A stretch of DNA of 64,000 nucleotides from Tetranychus cinnabarinus (GCA_022266195.1 WHVY01000001.1:15252001-15316000), one strand, 5' to 3'; shown: positions 24,427 through 37,316, counted from the first letter of the stretch. Numbers and translations: made by a program. The notes: generated by a model from the letters alone, not told the origin.

Positions 24427-24879
24427 TTAATCATCATCGTCCTCTTGAAACATAAATAAGCCAACTTTGTCTAGGAACCAAGCACCAAAATGAGCAGCAT
24501 AGGCTCCAGCAAAAACACCAGAAATCATGGTAAATAAAGTTAATCCATATGTTTTGACTTTACTCTTGTTGTTGCTTTCAAGAAATGAGATAATCTCATC
24601 AACTTGGTACATAATATCATTCAATGATCTCTCAGGTGGTTGTTTACCAAGATAATCACCATACTTTTGATCTGATTTTGAGAAAGCTGATGTTGGGGAT
24701 GATGTTGATGATGGTGTTGATGATGATGATAATGAGGCACAATGTTGTAAACTTTTTGAAACATGGAGCAAGTTTAACTGATTTCCAGCAGATCCTTTAA
24801 TTGCACTTGAGTAAGATGAGCTTTTACCACAACGTAACAGGTGACCCAAGATTGGGCGACTAATTATTTGATTCCACAT
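24427..24879 (-). CDS. Small mitochondrial-type protein with acidic tail, possibly EMRE
   Basis: A single exon of 150 aa. The N-terminus (MWNQIISRP..., Arg/Ser-rich, no early acidics) looks like a mitochondrial presequence and is followed by a Ser-rich linker. One hydrophobic, Gly/Ala-rich helix at about residues 108-135 precedes a C-terminus ending in EDDDD. A single inner-membrane helix plus a poly-Asp tail is the hallmark of EMRE (SMDT1), the essential regulator of the mitochondrial calcium uniporter. Against this, the protein is longer than EMRE (about 100 aa) and the conserved Pro/Lys pattern before the helix is not clear. The start is the ATG at 24879; an upstream TTG extends the frame by 11 codons. 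The family call is tentative; the ORF itself looks real. Confidence 0.5.
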   Translation of the reverse strand: MWNQIISRPILGHLLRCGKSSSYSSAIKGSAGNQLNLLHVSKSLQHCASLSSSSTPSSTSSPTSAFSKSDQKYGDYLGKQPPERSLNDIMYQVDEIISFLESNNKSKVKTYGLTLFTMISGVFAGAYAAHFGAWFLDKVGLFMFQEDDDD

Positions 24880-27221
24880 GTTTAAAAATATGAAAAATAA
24901 AAATTGAAACAAATGTAACTAATTCTGAGATTCTATCTATTGTCAACTTTATCAACACAAGTGGTGAGTAAACTTGTTGAATTGTCAGCTGATTTCTGGA
25001 AATGGGCGGGTTCAAAGGCTCAAAAAATCGGTTGAGAGCTATTTTAGGAATGAGATTTCAGTGTTTGCTGACATAGAATGAAGTTCATTTCATTCCTTAT
25101 TGCTAGCAATTAACTTCATATGAGCAATCATAAAGTCTATGAGTTTTTACATGATATGAAAAATAGACGCGTAATTAAAGGAGAGCTGCAAATGAAGGAG
25201 GTGACAAGAAAGTCAATCTTAATAACAAAATTTTGGCATATTGATCAAGATAATAATGAAGATTGAGAGTAGAGAAAGACAGGAATATTGTTGATTAAGA
25301 TTTATTTCAGATTAAATTGTATTCTATTCATATTTGCATATTCCTAATCTAAAAGAATAAGAATGATTTTTTATATTTTGAGATAATATTTTGCTTGAAA
25401 GTGAGGATAGATTGAAAAATAATCAATATCTTTGAAAAAACATTGCTTGCTCGAAAACAAAAAGATGAAAACATCAATTAAGATAAAATTTTATCAGCAA
25501 AATGTGATTTTTTATGAGTACAAGAATCATCTGATTTTTTTAAAAACTGGTCATTTGGTTTTCATTATTGACAATATTTTCAGGTGAACCAGAAATGAAA
25601 ATTGGGTTATTCTTGCATATTGATTTTTTCATATTTTTGCCTTTGCCTCTGCTTATGAAGCAACAGGTTTAGTTTTGCCATTGTCTCTGCTGCTTCATAA
25701 TTATCTTAACTAATATCACCAAATTTTGTGATTAAGTTAAGATTATTTTTACCTTTTCATTTGCTCGTTTAGGTATAATTAATATTAGGTTAACCGTTTT
25801 TCTTAATTTGAATTACCTACTGTATGTAAATTGTTGATTGTATTCACCCAACAATCGATTACTGTAACAATGTAATTCTCATTGGGTAACTTCCCTAAAG
25901 TAAAATAAATATCTAATGGGAAATTGAAACAATTTCCAGCTGAAATTATTAATAGACGATACTTGACTTAATTAGCTTCATCAATTAAGATTTTAGATAA
26001 ATCAAATTGAGTTGATTGCAAGCAAATTTACCAAAAATCACTTGACAGAAAAAAGAGAAAAACAAACAAAAAGAATCGATTATCGATGGTTTGATAGATT
26101 GCTATTAGATGCCAAAATAATCGACCAAATGTCCAAAAACCGAGAAACCAGATTTTCACATTGAAAATTATTAAAAGTTAGTAAAAATTCCGAAAAAAAA
26201 TTCAAGGGAAATTGCTTGGAATATTCTTTGGTGCTGACAACTTGTAATTTTTAAGATCAAACGCATTAATTGACAGTCATTCCAGTTTGATAGTTCCAAA
26301 GATTTACCAGCAAAGCTCACCATAAATTCATATGGAATCTGAAATTTAAAAAAAATTGTATTCTGTTATTGTACATTAATGATTCTCAAGATGTAATGTT
26401 AAACGTTTAAGAGGGAACCATCGCCATTAGCGAAGCGTGATATGGCTCCGAGGATTGGCAAGACCCAAAAACCTAGAAATTCAACTCAGAAGTCTAACTA
26501 AAATAGACTTGAATCAATTCTAGTGTAATTTTCAAACTGTATTTACATTAAAAAACAATTGACTTAATTATCATCCTATTCTTGTCTCTTGTTATTTTTA
26601 CGTAAGACATTGCGTTTTCGGGATTTAATTATTTTTGCGTTTTTTTTATTCTAACCAATAATTTCTCCACTCATGGTTTTGATTAATCTTGAATGTGGTC
26701 GGTTATCAATTGTACGTAACATCAACCAATACATTGTTTTGTTACCAAATTAGATTAACCAATTGCTGAGAAGAAGACAAATCCATGGCACATTAAACAT
26801 TAATAAGTACAGTTGAAGTTGACTTATGCACTATTCACCTTGTAACCATTCAACACCATACTTCATCCTAATTTAAAATAGTCTTTAATAGTTTTAATTT
26901 ATTTTGTCATTCTTTTAATAATCAACTTTATTTTGTAAAACATCCTTTTTTTGAATTTGTTTTTTAAATCATTTCTTTTGAACAGGATAGACAACAATGC
27001 ATGTAAGTATCTCATTTCAGGTTACAGACCAAATCTGCCTTGTATTATATAATACGTTTAGATGGCAGCACTGCAATACCTTTTGGTTGATGTTTAACAT
27101 TGTGGTAGTGTTTAAGAGTGTTTTTAGGTTTTTTGGTTTGCTAATTTTTTTTTGTATTTAACTTTACTTCATTATTAAATTGTTATTCGATCAGTTTTAT
27201 GTTGGATTTACACCGGTAATC
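24880..27221. other. Divergent intergenic region with a candidate CUL1 5' exon
   Basis: AT-rich sequence between the small mitochondrial gene (leftward) and cullin-1 (rightward). At 26997 an ATG-CAT followed by GTAAGT could end a first exon; joined to an acceptor at 27192-27194 it would extend the cullin frame by 12 residues. At 26410-26480 there is a locally GC-richer stretch with small inverted repeats and no ORF. Otherwise nothing is recognised. Confidence 0.4.
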
Positions 27222-30200
27222 ATGGCATCATCAACAGTACCGGGGGGCAGTAAGAATGCTGATCTTGATGGAATATGGGATGATCTCAAATCAGGTATTG
27301 AACAGGTTTACATCCACAAAACAGAAAATATGTCCAAGAATAGATATATGGAGCTTTATACGTGAGTAGCTTTTCGATTTCTCTTTTAATTAATCCTCAT
27401 AACTGGTCTATATACTCTTATCTAATCCCTGTTGTTGTCCAAATTTTACTTACCAATTCTGTATCTTCTTCCATCTCATAGACATGTTTATAATTATTGT
27501 ACAAGCGTCCATCCTCAGGGTAGTCAACGTAGCCCGATCGGCTCTATCGGAGCTAAAAACAAGAAAGCACCAGCTCAAGGAGGTGCTCATTTTGTTGGAT
27601 ACGAGTTGTATAAAAGATTAAAGGATTTTCTCCGAGATTATCTAACCAAAGTGCTCCATGTAATATTCAACAGCCTTTTTTGCAATGATCATTGTTGTTA
27701 ATCAATTTTTCTCTTTCTTTTTTTTCATGACCTTCTTCACATTGTTCATGCTGCAACAACCTATTGTGCTACCTGCTTGCGATTACAACTTGTTTCCGTT
27801 TGGCCTCAAAAATGGGTTTCTTCGCTACTCGGATGATTTAACAACTTACTGTCATCTTGTGCTTGACTCTTAATGCCTCAATGATTGTCTTTCTGATGAT
27901 CTGTCCATATTTAGGAGGGTATTGATAAAATGGATGAAAATGTGTTAGCATTTTACACCCAACAGTGGCAGGAATATGATTTCTCTAGTAGAGTATTGAA
28001 TGGTATCTGCTCCTATTTGAATAGACATTGGGTTAAACGGGAGTGTGATGAGGGTATTAAGGGTATTCATGAAATTTACCAAGTGAGTTCATTTCCATGT
28101 CATTCCATCTACCTGTTGTTTTAATGTCATCTAATCTCTGTTTTTAATGTTTTGTTTTTCTCTGTTGCTCTAGCTTGCTCTCTACACTTGGAGGGATTGC
28201 CTTTTTGAACCTCTCAATCAACAAGTAACAAATGCTGTTTTAAAATTAATAGAAAAAGAACGGAACGGGGAAACGATTAATACAAGATTAGTTAGTGGCG
28301 TAATAAGCTCATATGGTACGTTTAATTTAATTGAAATCCACCAAAATGTCTGTATTTACAAGAAAATGATGAATCATGCTATCTTAGATAGAATAAGAGA
28401 ATCTATCGATTATCTAATGCATCACCTCATGTCCTGTATTTTTGTTATCTATACAAAGAGCCAAGTGCATAATATTTCATTTTCGCTTTAAGCAGACGTG
28501 CACTACCCTAGATTTTAAATAGTATTTTAATGCGCAAATCTTTGTTTTTTACAGTTGATCTTGGACTTAATGACAATAAACCCGCTGGTAAAGGTCCTAA
28601 TTTATCACTATATAAAGAACGTTTTGAATCAAAATTTTTAGAAGATACAGAAAGATATTACAATAGAGAAAGTACGGAGTTTCTTCGTCAAAATGCAGTC
28701 ACTGAATACATGAAAAAAGCTGAACAAAGACTTCAAGAAGAAGAGAAACGTGTTGCGACGTATCTTCATGAGACCACTCAAGCACCTTTGGCCAAAACTT
28801 GTGAAAAAGTACTTATAGAGAAACATTTGGAAATATTTCATTCAGAGTTTCAGAATATGTTAAATGGTGATAAAAATGAAGATCTTAGAAGAATGTTTCA
28901 ACTTGTATCTCGTATACCTGATGGTTTAGGGGAACTGAAAAATTTACTGGAGAAACATATAACAGATCAAGGCCTTGCAGCGATCGATCGAATCAGTGAT
29001 TCAGCTATGAATGATCCTCGACTGTATGTAACAACTATTTTAGGCGTCCATCAGAAATATAATCATCTAGTTAATACATCATTCAACAATGAATCTGGTT
29101 TTGTCGCTGCACTAGACAAAGTAAGTCAATAAGATATTACTCAATTATAGCTCATCCTTGATATTAAATTATTTTTCTTTTATTTCCTTAGGCCTGTGGT
29201 AAATTCATCAATAATAACTCCTTGACAAAAATTGCAAATTCATCATCAAAATCTCCTGAACTATTGGCTAAATATTGTGATTTCCTTTTGAAAAAGAGCT
29301 CAAAAAATGCCGAAGAATCCGAATTAGAGGATCTTTTGAATCAAGTAATGGTAGTCTTCAAGTACATTGAAGATAAAGATGTCTTCCAAAAGTTTTATAG
29401 CAAAATGTTAGCTAAAAGATTGGTAGGTCATATGTCTGCCAGCGATGACTCAGAAGAGAGTATGATATCAAAACTGAAGGTAAATTTGAACTTTGTCCTA
29501 ACTTTTATGCTTTATTTAGCTTTCTTTGTCCATTTTGCTCATACTAATCAACGTTTCTTTTACTTTCAACAGCAAGCCTGTGGCTACGAATATACATCAA
29601 AATTACAACGAATGTTTCAAGACATAGGAGTGAGCAAAGGACTCAATGAACAATTTCAACAGCATCTCAAAAATTCTAAAGAAAGTCTTGATTTAGACTT
29701 CAGCATTCAAGTCTTAAGTTCTGGATCTTGGCCTTTTCAGCAGTCTTTCACTTTTGCTTTGCCACACGAAGTAAGATATTTTTATCTATTATATTTTCAT
29801 TTTCTTAATTCTTATCAATTCTTTTAAATGCAGCTTGAAAGGAGTGTTCAGAGATTTACCTCATTCTATAGCGGACAACACAGTGGTAGGAAGCTTCACT
29901 GGCTTTACAATATGTCTAAAGGGGAGCTTTCAACTAATTGTTTTAAAAATAAATATACTCTTCAGGTAATTTTAAATATAATTAATAGAGGAAAAGCTTT
30001 CTAAACTCTGGTTTTTTTCAGGCTTCAACTTTTCAAATGGCTGTGCTTTTACAATATAATACTGCAGATAGCTATACACTACAACAACTTTGTGATTGTA
30101 CCCAGATTAAAATGGACGTGTTGGTTCAAGTTATTCATATTTTGTTGAAAGTTCGTCTCCTCACATGTGACGATATATCAGTCATTCAAAGTGAAACCAA

Positions 30201-30712
30201 TGAAGACGAAACTGAAGGATTAACAGCTAATTCTGTCATTTCACTGTATACTGGCTATAAAAACAAAAAACTTAGAGTAAATATTAATGTTCCCATGAAA
30301 ACTGAATATAAACAAGAACAAGAAAAAACTCATAAACACATTGAGGAAGACAGGAAATTGGTTATTCAGGTAAGATTTTCCACTTATCTATTACATCATT
30401 ATCTAATCATATTTTTTACTTCTTTCCAACGTAATTAGGCCGCAATTGTAAGGATTATGAAAATGAGGAAAAAACTCAAACATCAACAACTTTTAGCCGA
30501 AGTTTTAGAACAACTTAAATCACGATTTAAACCCAGTGTACCTGTGATTAAGGTAAGCAACTAATTTGACAATGGTTTTAATTAAAGCTGTCAAATTCCA
30601 TATTTCTAACTTTAATTTTGTTATTTTACAGAAATGTATCGATATTTTGATTGAAAAGGAATACCTAGAAAGAACCGATAATTCAAAAGATACCTACAAT
30701 TACCTTGCTTAA
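27222..30712 (+). CDS. CUL1: Cullin-1, SCF ubiquitin ligase scaffold, 11 exons
   Basis: Scaffold of SCF E3 ligases, bridging SKP1/F-box substrate receptors (N-terminus) and RBX1-E2 (C-terminus). Exons are 27222-27361, 27482-27659, 27915-28082, 28174-28315, 28555-29120, 29192-29479, 29573-29770, 29834-29965, 30022-30369, 30439-30552 and 30632-30712: 2355 nt, 784 aa (human 776). The order of cullin repeats, the cullin-homology domain (VVFKYIEDKDVFQKFY, SGSWPFQQS) and the C-terminal winged-helix block are all present. The neddylation Lys lies in IVRIMKMRK (about residue 728), and the protein ends in the family-typical YNYLA. Most introns are under 260 bases. The ATG at 27222 gives an N-terminus aligned with other CUL1 proteins. 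Confidence 0.97.
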
Positions 30713-31518
30713 AAATAACATTTTTGGAAAATCACATTTTATTAAAAACTGCATTGTAATTAGTTTTGATCGATCAATTGTGCTCTTCATTGTGGATAAC
30801 AACAGAAGCATGATCTAACCAAATATGCTTTCATGTCTGTTCTTTTTTTACAAATTCAAACTACAAGGGACATTTTCATGGTATTGACGACATTTGCTGT
30901 TATAAATCCTGAAACATCTTGCAAATAAGTCTGAATTTTCAGGGACGATTTTTGAAAAGTATAACTGAAAATCAAGACATCTTTTGGAATACATTCTCAA
31001 CAATAGATTCTCTCTCTTTCTTTTTCGATAAACAAAAGCCTTTGTACATTGAAGTAATTTATTTGTCTATAGCTTATTGTGCCTAAAAACAAAAGATCAT
31101 TCCTTCGAAGCAGAGCAAATGAAATGAAAAAAAAACAAGATGAAAAGTGATAGCATAAACTGAAAAAAGAAAGACAAGAGATGTATTGTTTTATGTATGC
31201 AGTCACAACCATTTTTACCTGGACATCCACAAACATTAAGCAAATTTCCTGATAAGGCTCAAATACTGGACTAATCCTTGCTATAAATAAATCACCAGTT
31301 AAATCAATCAAACTTTAGGAGCAAAGAAAAAATTCATACTCTTAATTACCATTTATTCACCTTTCCCTTTTTTTCTTGTACATCCTAAACGCTTTATCTG
31401 GCTATTGCTTTCATAATTATCATAACTTGAAACACCACCTACAACAAATGTGAAATGAAACAAAATCAGGCTACTTTTGAACATTTTGTACAATAATTGA
31501 ATAATCCAATTTATTTGT
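30713..31518. other. Convergent 3' region of CUL1 and NEMP
   Basis: It contains both 3' UTRs. An ORF at 30997-31311 (minus) has no recognisable domain and is not accepted. Confidence 0.45.
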
Positions 31519-34150
31519 CTAATTGATTGAAAATATTTGGTCTAATTTTTTCATTTCTTGATCCATAATGTTATCAATATCAGCATCGGAAGAATTGGAA
31601 TTTGTAGTTTTATCCAAAATACTGGGCTTCAGACGGTACAAAGGTCTAAAGGCGAAATTGTTTGATGTACTTTGTGCATTGATTTGTGAATTATTTTGCG
31701 AATTATTTTGAGCATTACTTAGTACATTAACTTCACTATGAATTGAATTTTCTCGGAATATCAAGCTCTCTTGACTCCCATTTAGAGTGTCCCCACCGGT
31801 TGTGTCCATATCCTCAATCATTTCTTCAGAATCATCAAAACATGATGTATCGTATACACTTCGTTCTTCTTCGCCTACATCTTCTCCCGTGACCATGAAT
31901 TTGGCAAATCTAAAGATTATCAAAAATAAAAAAATTATACTCAAAAGGGTTAAACAAATTTCATCATCAAAATATAAACAAAATGTAATTACGTAGGATG
32001 AGTTGAGAGGTTAGTTTTCCTGTGGGTGTTTAACAATAATCTGTTGTTGAACGTCAAATGAATTTTACCACAGGTAAATGAGCTTTCATGAATAAACTCT
32101 ACTCATTGATCTAATTACTTACATCTTAAATCACAGGATAATAAAATTACATATTTAACATGAATTGCAGATGTTAATCGTTTCTTATGTTTAGTTGCAA
32201 CAGAATCAGAGAAATTGGAAATCGATTTGAATAAAATGAGATTTTTTTGAGCAAAATTACGTACTATATTGTTACATGGAATGAATTGGTAATTTACTTT
32301 AAAACTACTCAAATGGAAAAATTTTAATAATACTTGTATAGAATAAAATTTTGAAATTGTAATGTAAAAATTGAAAGAATGTTAATTGGCATAAAAGAGT
32401 AGTTAGAAAATTTTTGATAACTAAAATTCAGTACCTTTCAGGTGTTTTAAGCTTGTTAATAACTTTCCAAGGATCAATTTCAGGAGATCGACAATATTCA
32501 CGTAGCTTTTTAAGCTCCTCCTGTGTGGCTAATAATCCTTGTAAATAGTATTCATCTTCAGTTAACAAAGTTCTTGGTTCAGGTTTCTTGCATCGCCTGA
32601 AAGAAAAATTGATACATTATTCAACTAAAGTTGTAAAATTAATAGTACAATCCACTTAAAATATTGCAAAACACAGTTCATAAAACAGTTTTCGAAGGTG
32701 AAATCATCAACAGGTGATCAAGTTGATCTGTGCAATGAAAATTAATTCAACTTCAAAAAGAGTCTGTTTACAATCAAAAGCACTCTCTTGCCGCAGATCG
32801 CACATGATTTACAAACTGTCACTAGTTAATTTTGATGACTTATTAATGCAAAAATACTCACAACCACAACTTCTCCCAGAGATTGCTAAAGTTGTAATGC
32901 AAAATTAATACTCCACATAGCGATAGTCCAACAGATGGTAAAGAATTTGAAAGCATGATTAGAGAAAGAGCTAGAATCTGGAAGAATATTTAGAAAATAA
33001 TAATCAGATAAAAGGCGAATTAAGTCAATGCAAGTATAAATTTGATTTACCTGACATGTCCACTGCACTAAGTTTAAGGTTTTCGGATGAGTTGGTGGAC
33101 CATAACGATAGGCGAAAGCAAAAGTGATAAATGCAGCAATCACTGTATACCAAATAATATATGTTCCATAATCGATAATCTGCTGATAAATTCTGTCCTT
33201 GCACAGCTGATAAACAAATCCAATGGTTGAGCTACCGAAAATAAGAGTGGCATAAGCGAATCTCTAGAATTTAAGAATAAATACGCATTAGAAAATATAT
33301 ATAATGGGGAAAATTTGATGTTAGAAGGATTAAATTTTGTCTTTGAAGCAGATGCTCATGATTACTTAGATTAAGAGACGATTAAGGGGCTTAGATTGTA
33401 ACGATTTTGTATTTACGATTGCAATTGTTTAGGAAACAATCATACATTCAAATTTGAACTGTTTCATCAGACTGTTGCCTCACAAAAAACGTGACATTCA
33501 GGGTTATTTTCGAAATGAGATTAATTCGAGAGTACTTGAGATGTATTGAAAATAAAATCCTATCAAGTGACAGATGATAGATGATCATTTCGAAAGTTCA
33601 TCAGAGTAAAAAGTACCGCAAAATGCTTCAAATGAGACAATTCAAGTCTACAAACCTTTGGCACAAATCTACCTAGAACGAAAAATACAACAAGTATAGA
33701 TCCTAAACACCCCAAAATGAGTGAACAAACGTAATAAAAACTTGCACTTCTGCAAAAAAAAGAGAAAAAAAGAATTAAATGAGAAAAAATAAACAAGAAA
33801 AAAATTCCAAATCATATGTTCTACAACAACAAACAAACCTAATGTGATAACAGTCATTACAGTAAGCTTTTGACCGTTATACGTAGATTAATCAAAGATT
33901 AAGTATTAATGTCACTTTAAAGACGAATAATTATACTTGAACAAAGCCAGCTGAATTAAATCAGGAGGGAAATAACGAAAACAAAGAAAACTTACTTTGA
34001 GTAACTTGGAGCTTTATAAAATAACAGTATGCCCATAAGAGTCAATCCAATCATAAGTGGGTCGAAAGAAACATTATAATTATAATTGATAATGGCCAGT
34101 GAACAGGATAATATTGGGAAAATTAAAAATATCAAGGTACTGAGATCCAT
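31519..34150 (-). CDS. NEMP: Nuclear envelope integral membrane protein (NEMP/TMEM194), short form
   Basis: NEMP proteins sit in the inner nuclear membrane and contribute to envelope stiffness and germline function. Exons 34150-33996, 33749-33656, 33263-33051, 32977-32862, 32596-32435 and 31909-31519 give 376 aa. An N-terminal hydrophobic, signal-like segment is followed by a set of about five transmembrane helices; the loop YRYGPPTHPKTLNLVQWT matches the conserved NEMP motif. The nucleoplasmic region contains RTLLTEDEYYLQG and a block ending PERFAKFM, both diagnostic. An acidic, Ser/Asn-rich tail completes it. The vertebrate N-terminal lumenal domain (about 140 residues) is missing: an in-frame TAA lies 9 bases before the ATG and no acceptor intervenes. 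Confidence 0.85.
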
Positions 34151-35006
34151 CAGAGATTAGCGTGAAATTTACAAACAATTACATTAACGATTTAAATATG
34201 AATTTTCAACTTTCCATTTTACTCTTTATAACCTAAGCTTGTGAAACATGTACCGATATATCGATTAAAGAAAATTGTAAACATCGAAACTGAATGCGCC
34301 AAACTATTATTTAAACAAAAATTGTAATCAAACCAATTAATTTTGCTGTTAATTTGCATGCAAAAATTTAATATCCATATTAAATTCAATTCAACATATA
34401 ATTAAAATCAAGAAATTCTATACCTAAAAAAATCAATGGTTTAAACAATGGCATAAAATAGCTCAAATTAGTTTAATAGTCGGTTTTCGTGTCCACTTAA
34501 CGCATTTTCACGGTTTCCATCTTCGATTTTTTAATTAAGCTTAAAATTTACATAAATTGAGGCAGTTTTTATAGTCTTTAGAGTGTCTGATTAACACAAT
34601 AAGATTGTAAAATCCTAAATTTCTTAAGAATATGTTACTAGATGGAGACTAAGAAAAAGCATTTCGTTAAAGCGCACTCAAGTCTAATTTGCTATAGTTG
34701 ATAGCAAATCCATTTAAACATTAAAATTAGCTTTTCTCTAATGGTAGGCAGTCATTAAAAGATTATATATGAAAGAGTTTAATCTTAGTGGTTTTTAACA
34801 ATCCTTTGAAGGATTCGGAATTATTTAATATTATATACTGTTTGAATTAAAATATACACTATCATTTTCTTGCATAATTTTAACATTCTTAATCGATTTG
34901 TCCGTCTTAAATATATCTTAAACAGATCAAATTAACTTTAAAATAGCAGTAAATAACCTTTTTGTGAATTTTTGTTTAAAATATTTCAACCTATTTTAAA
35001 GCAAAA
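34151..35006. other. Divergent intergenic region
   Basis: Very AT-rich sequence between NEMP (leftward) and the ADAM-like gene (rightward). No element is recognised beyond presumed promoters. Confidence 0.45.
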
Positions 35007-36326
35007 ATGAAAAATAAACTTGTTAATCCAAAATCGATAGTATTGGTTTCTATCTTTATTTGCTTTCATCTCATTTCAAATGTGACTTCTTCATTATCAT
35101 TGGATGAATTATCATTGGATGAAAATAATGAAATTACCTATCTAAAGGATAAACCATTGGCTTTACAATCAACAAAAACCTGTGGTAATAGAATCATTGA
35201 ACCAGACGAGCAATGCGATTGTGGTCGACCAGATTGTGGTAGTTGTTGTGATGGCAAGACCTGTATGCTCAACTCTACGGCTTGTTGTGGAAGCGGTCCC
35301 TGTTGTAATCCAAAGACATGTTTTCCTTACGCTAGAATTGACAATGTAGTTTGCAAAAAAGCTGTAGATGAATGTGATTTACCTGAATATTGTGATGGAC
35401 TTTCTGAATTTTGCCCAGAAGATCGCTACAAACCAAATGGTATCCCATGTAACAAGTCACAGTTTAATGCAAGGTGTTACGGAGGTCGTTGTGCAAACCA
35501 CGCTATACAATGTGGTAAACTCTGGGGTCCAAATATTATCCAAAGTCATGAGTCTTGTTATCAGGCTAAACTGATGGGTAAAACAACATTTCCTTGTAAA
35601 CTCGAAGGGGCCATGAATAAAACAGAGCAGTGTACCATAGATGATACTACCTGTGGTCTACTTTATTGTAACGCTCCTGCGAATACAAAATTGGTTTACG
35701 CACAACCCTTTGCTGGCAGTAAAAAACATAATATTATCAACGGAACACATCAATGTTTAGCTTTAGAGGGTTCGATGTCATCTTTAAATCCTGGTAAGGT
35801 TCCTGATGGTTCGCCTTGTGGTACAACTATTTCTGGAATGTGTATTGACGTTAAATGTGTCCTTGTTGATACTGTTTTAAAAAAGATCAAGGCTTGCCCC
35901 AAAAATTGTTCAGGACATGGGATATGTAATAATGTTGGTATATGTCATTGTGATCCTTTATATACTAGTTCCGATTGCTCTGTTGAAATCTCTAAAAATA
36001 TGTCAAAACCAATGAATGGGTCAACGGCTTCACTCATCTTCAAACCAACTTCAAAGCAAATAGCGGAATGTCGAGATAAATTACGAATATTTACAACATC
36101 AGCATCATCTCAACCCGTTAATCTATCTACATTTACCTTGGCCATTATCATCGGATTCTTACTCTCAGTCCTGGTTTCAGTAGCTGTTCTCTGGAATTTG
36201 TATCATCGCTATGGCTCAAGCAATACTGAAGATAACCGACCAGGAACAGCACCCAAACCACCAGCAACACCAGCAGCACAAGCAACACCAGCAACTCCAG
36301 CAACTCCAGCAATCCCACCAAATTGA
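35007..36326 (+). CDS. ADAM-like membrane protein without metalloprotease domain, intronless
   Basis: Single exon, 439 aa. Signal peptide at 1-29 and a short spacer, then directly a disintegrin domain at about 59-148 beginning CGNRIIEPDEQCDCG. Its integrin-loop position reads VDECD, the usual ADAM xxECD form, not RGD. An ADAM cysteine-rich region follows at about 149-296 and an EGF-like module at 297-324 (CPKNCSGHGIC...CHC). There are several N-glycosylation sites, one transmembrane helix at about 376-396, and a Pro/Ala/Thr repeat tail (about 411-439). The prodomain and the HExxHxxGxxH protease domain are absent, and the signal peptide shows the ORF is complete, so this is not an exon fragment. 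Adhesion or decoy functions are possible; none is shown. Lack of introns suggests retroposition or a derived truncated paralogue. Confidence 0.85.
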   Translation: MKNKLVNPKSIVLVSIFICFHLISNVTSSLSLDELSLDENNEITYLKDKPLALQSTKTCGNRIIEPDEQCDCGRPDCGSCCDGKTCMLNSTACCGSGPCCNPKTCFPYARIDNVVCKKAVDECDLPEYCDGLSEFCPEDRYKPNGIPCNKSQFNARCYGGRCANHAIQCGKLWGPNIIQSHESCYQAKLMGKTTFPCKLEGAMNKTEQCTIDDTTCGLLYCNAPANTKLVYAQPFAGSKKHNIINGTHQCLALEGSMSSLNPGKVPDGSPCGTTISGMCIDVKCVLVDTVLKKIKACPKNCSGHGICNNVGICHCDPLYTSSDCSVEISKNMSKPMNGSTASLIFKPTSKQIAECRDKLRIFTTSASSQPVNLSTFTLAIIIGFLLSVLVSVAVLWNLYHRYGSSNTEDNRPGTAPKPPATPAAQATPATPATPAIPPN

Positions 36327-37316
36327 ATCCTAGAAATGATAAAATTCATCTCTACATATAAACTTAACTCAGCCAATTATTATTACTTTTTTACTCTTTC
36401 TATCTAAATTCTGGTTTACTTAACTCTACTTTTTCAACAATCCTCTCCATCTCATAATGCTGTTCAAAAATCTCATTAAATTCAATATAAGTGTTTTGGA
36501 TATAATTTTTTGACAATAAATTTAATTAATTTTCAAGTTTGTTATCCCTGATTTACATTTAAAAAGCTTATAAAAACAATATCTTTATCAGAAACATTAT
36601 GATTACAGGTGATTATGGATTTAATGCTGGCTCTTGAGCCTTTAATTCACACAAAAAGGCAATATATTCCTGTAACGGGTCTTTGTGATAATCCTGGTTA
36701 TTGCATCTGTTGAACCTGACTATGTTTCATCTCAATAACCTGGATAACAAATTCAGCTCAACAATTAAATTTCCTATTTAGATGTTGTAAGCATATCATC
36801 AAATTCCCATCAAATCTGGCAAATCTATTGTTTAACCATTATTACACACGGAAATTTGCAATATTTCAAATCACCGAAATGAAATCCTCCAATAACAATG
36901 AAATATCGTAAAATTTCACCGTTTTAGTTTCCTTTTCAGATTCCATTTTACATTCTCAGCCAATTTAATCATTTCCTTGATTGAAACGAACCTCATTCTA
37001 ACCTCCATTACATATTTACCAGTGTTTTTTTTGTCCAAGTACATTAACTTTCTCATATATTTGCTTTGATTGTGACTTATTACTGTCATTTTTTCACTGT
37101 TTCTTGAATCTTTAGCTTTTCCTATCAACCATCGAGCGCATATTCAAAGCCATTCCTCGAAAAAGGTTCAACTCCGGAGTACAAAATGATTAAATCTGAT
37201 TCATTGCAAAGTTTCTCCCTCAAAAATGTATTCAGTTGAAATAGAGTTGGTTATTGAATGAGATAACAAGAAATAAAGTTTACGGTTACGATTCAACGGT
37301 AAATCCATAGGAAGAA
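36327..37316. other. Intergenic, ADAM-like 3' side and GPCR promoter side
   Basis: AT-rich, no accepted gene. A 70-codon minus-strand ORF at 36916-37128 has no domain. Confidence 0.45.
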
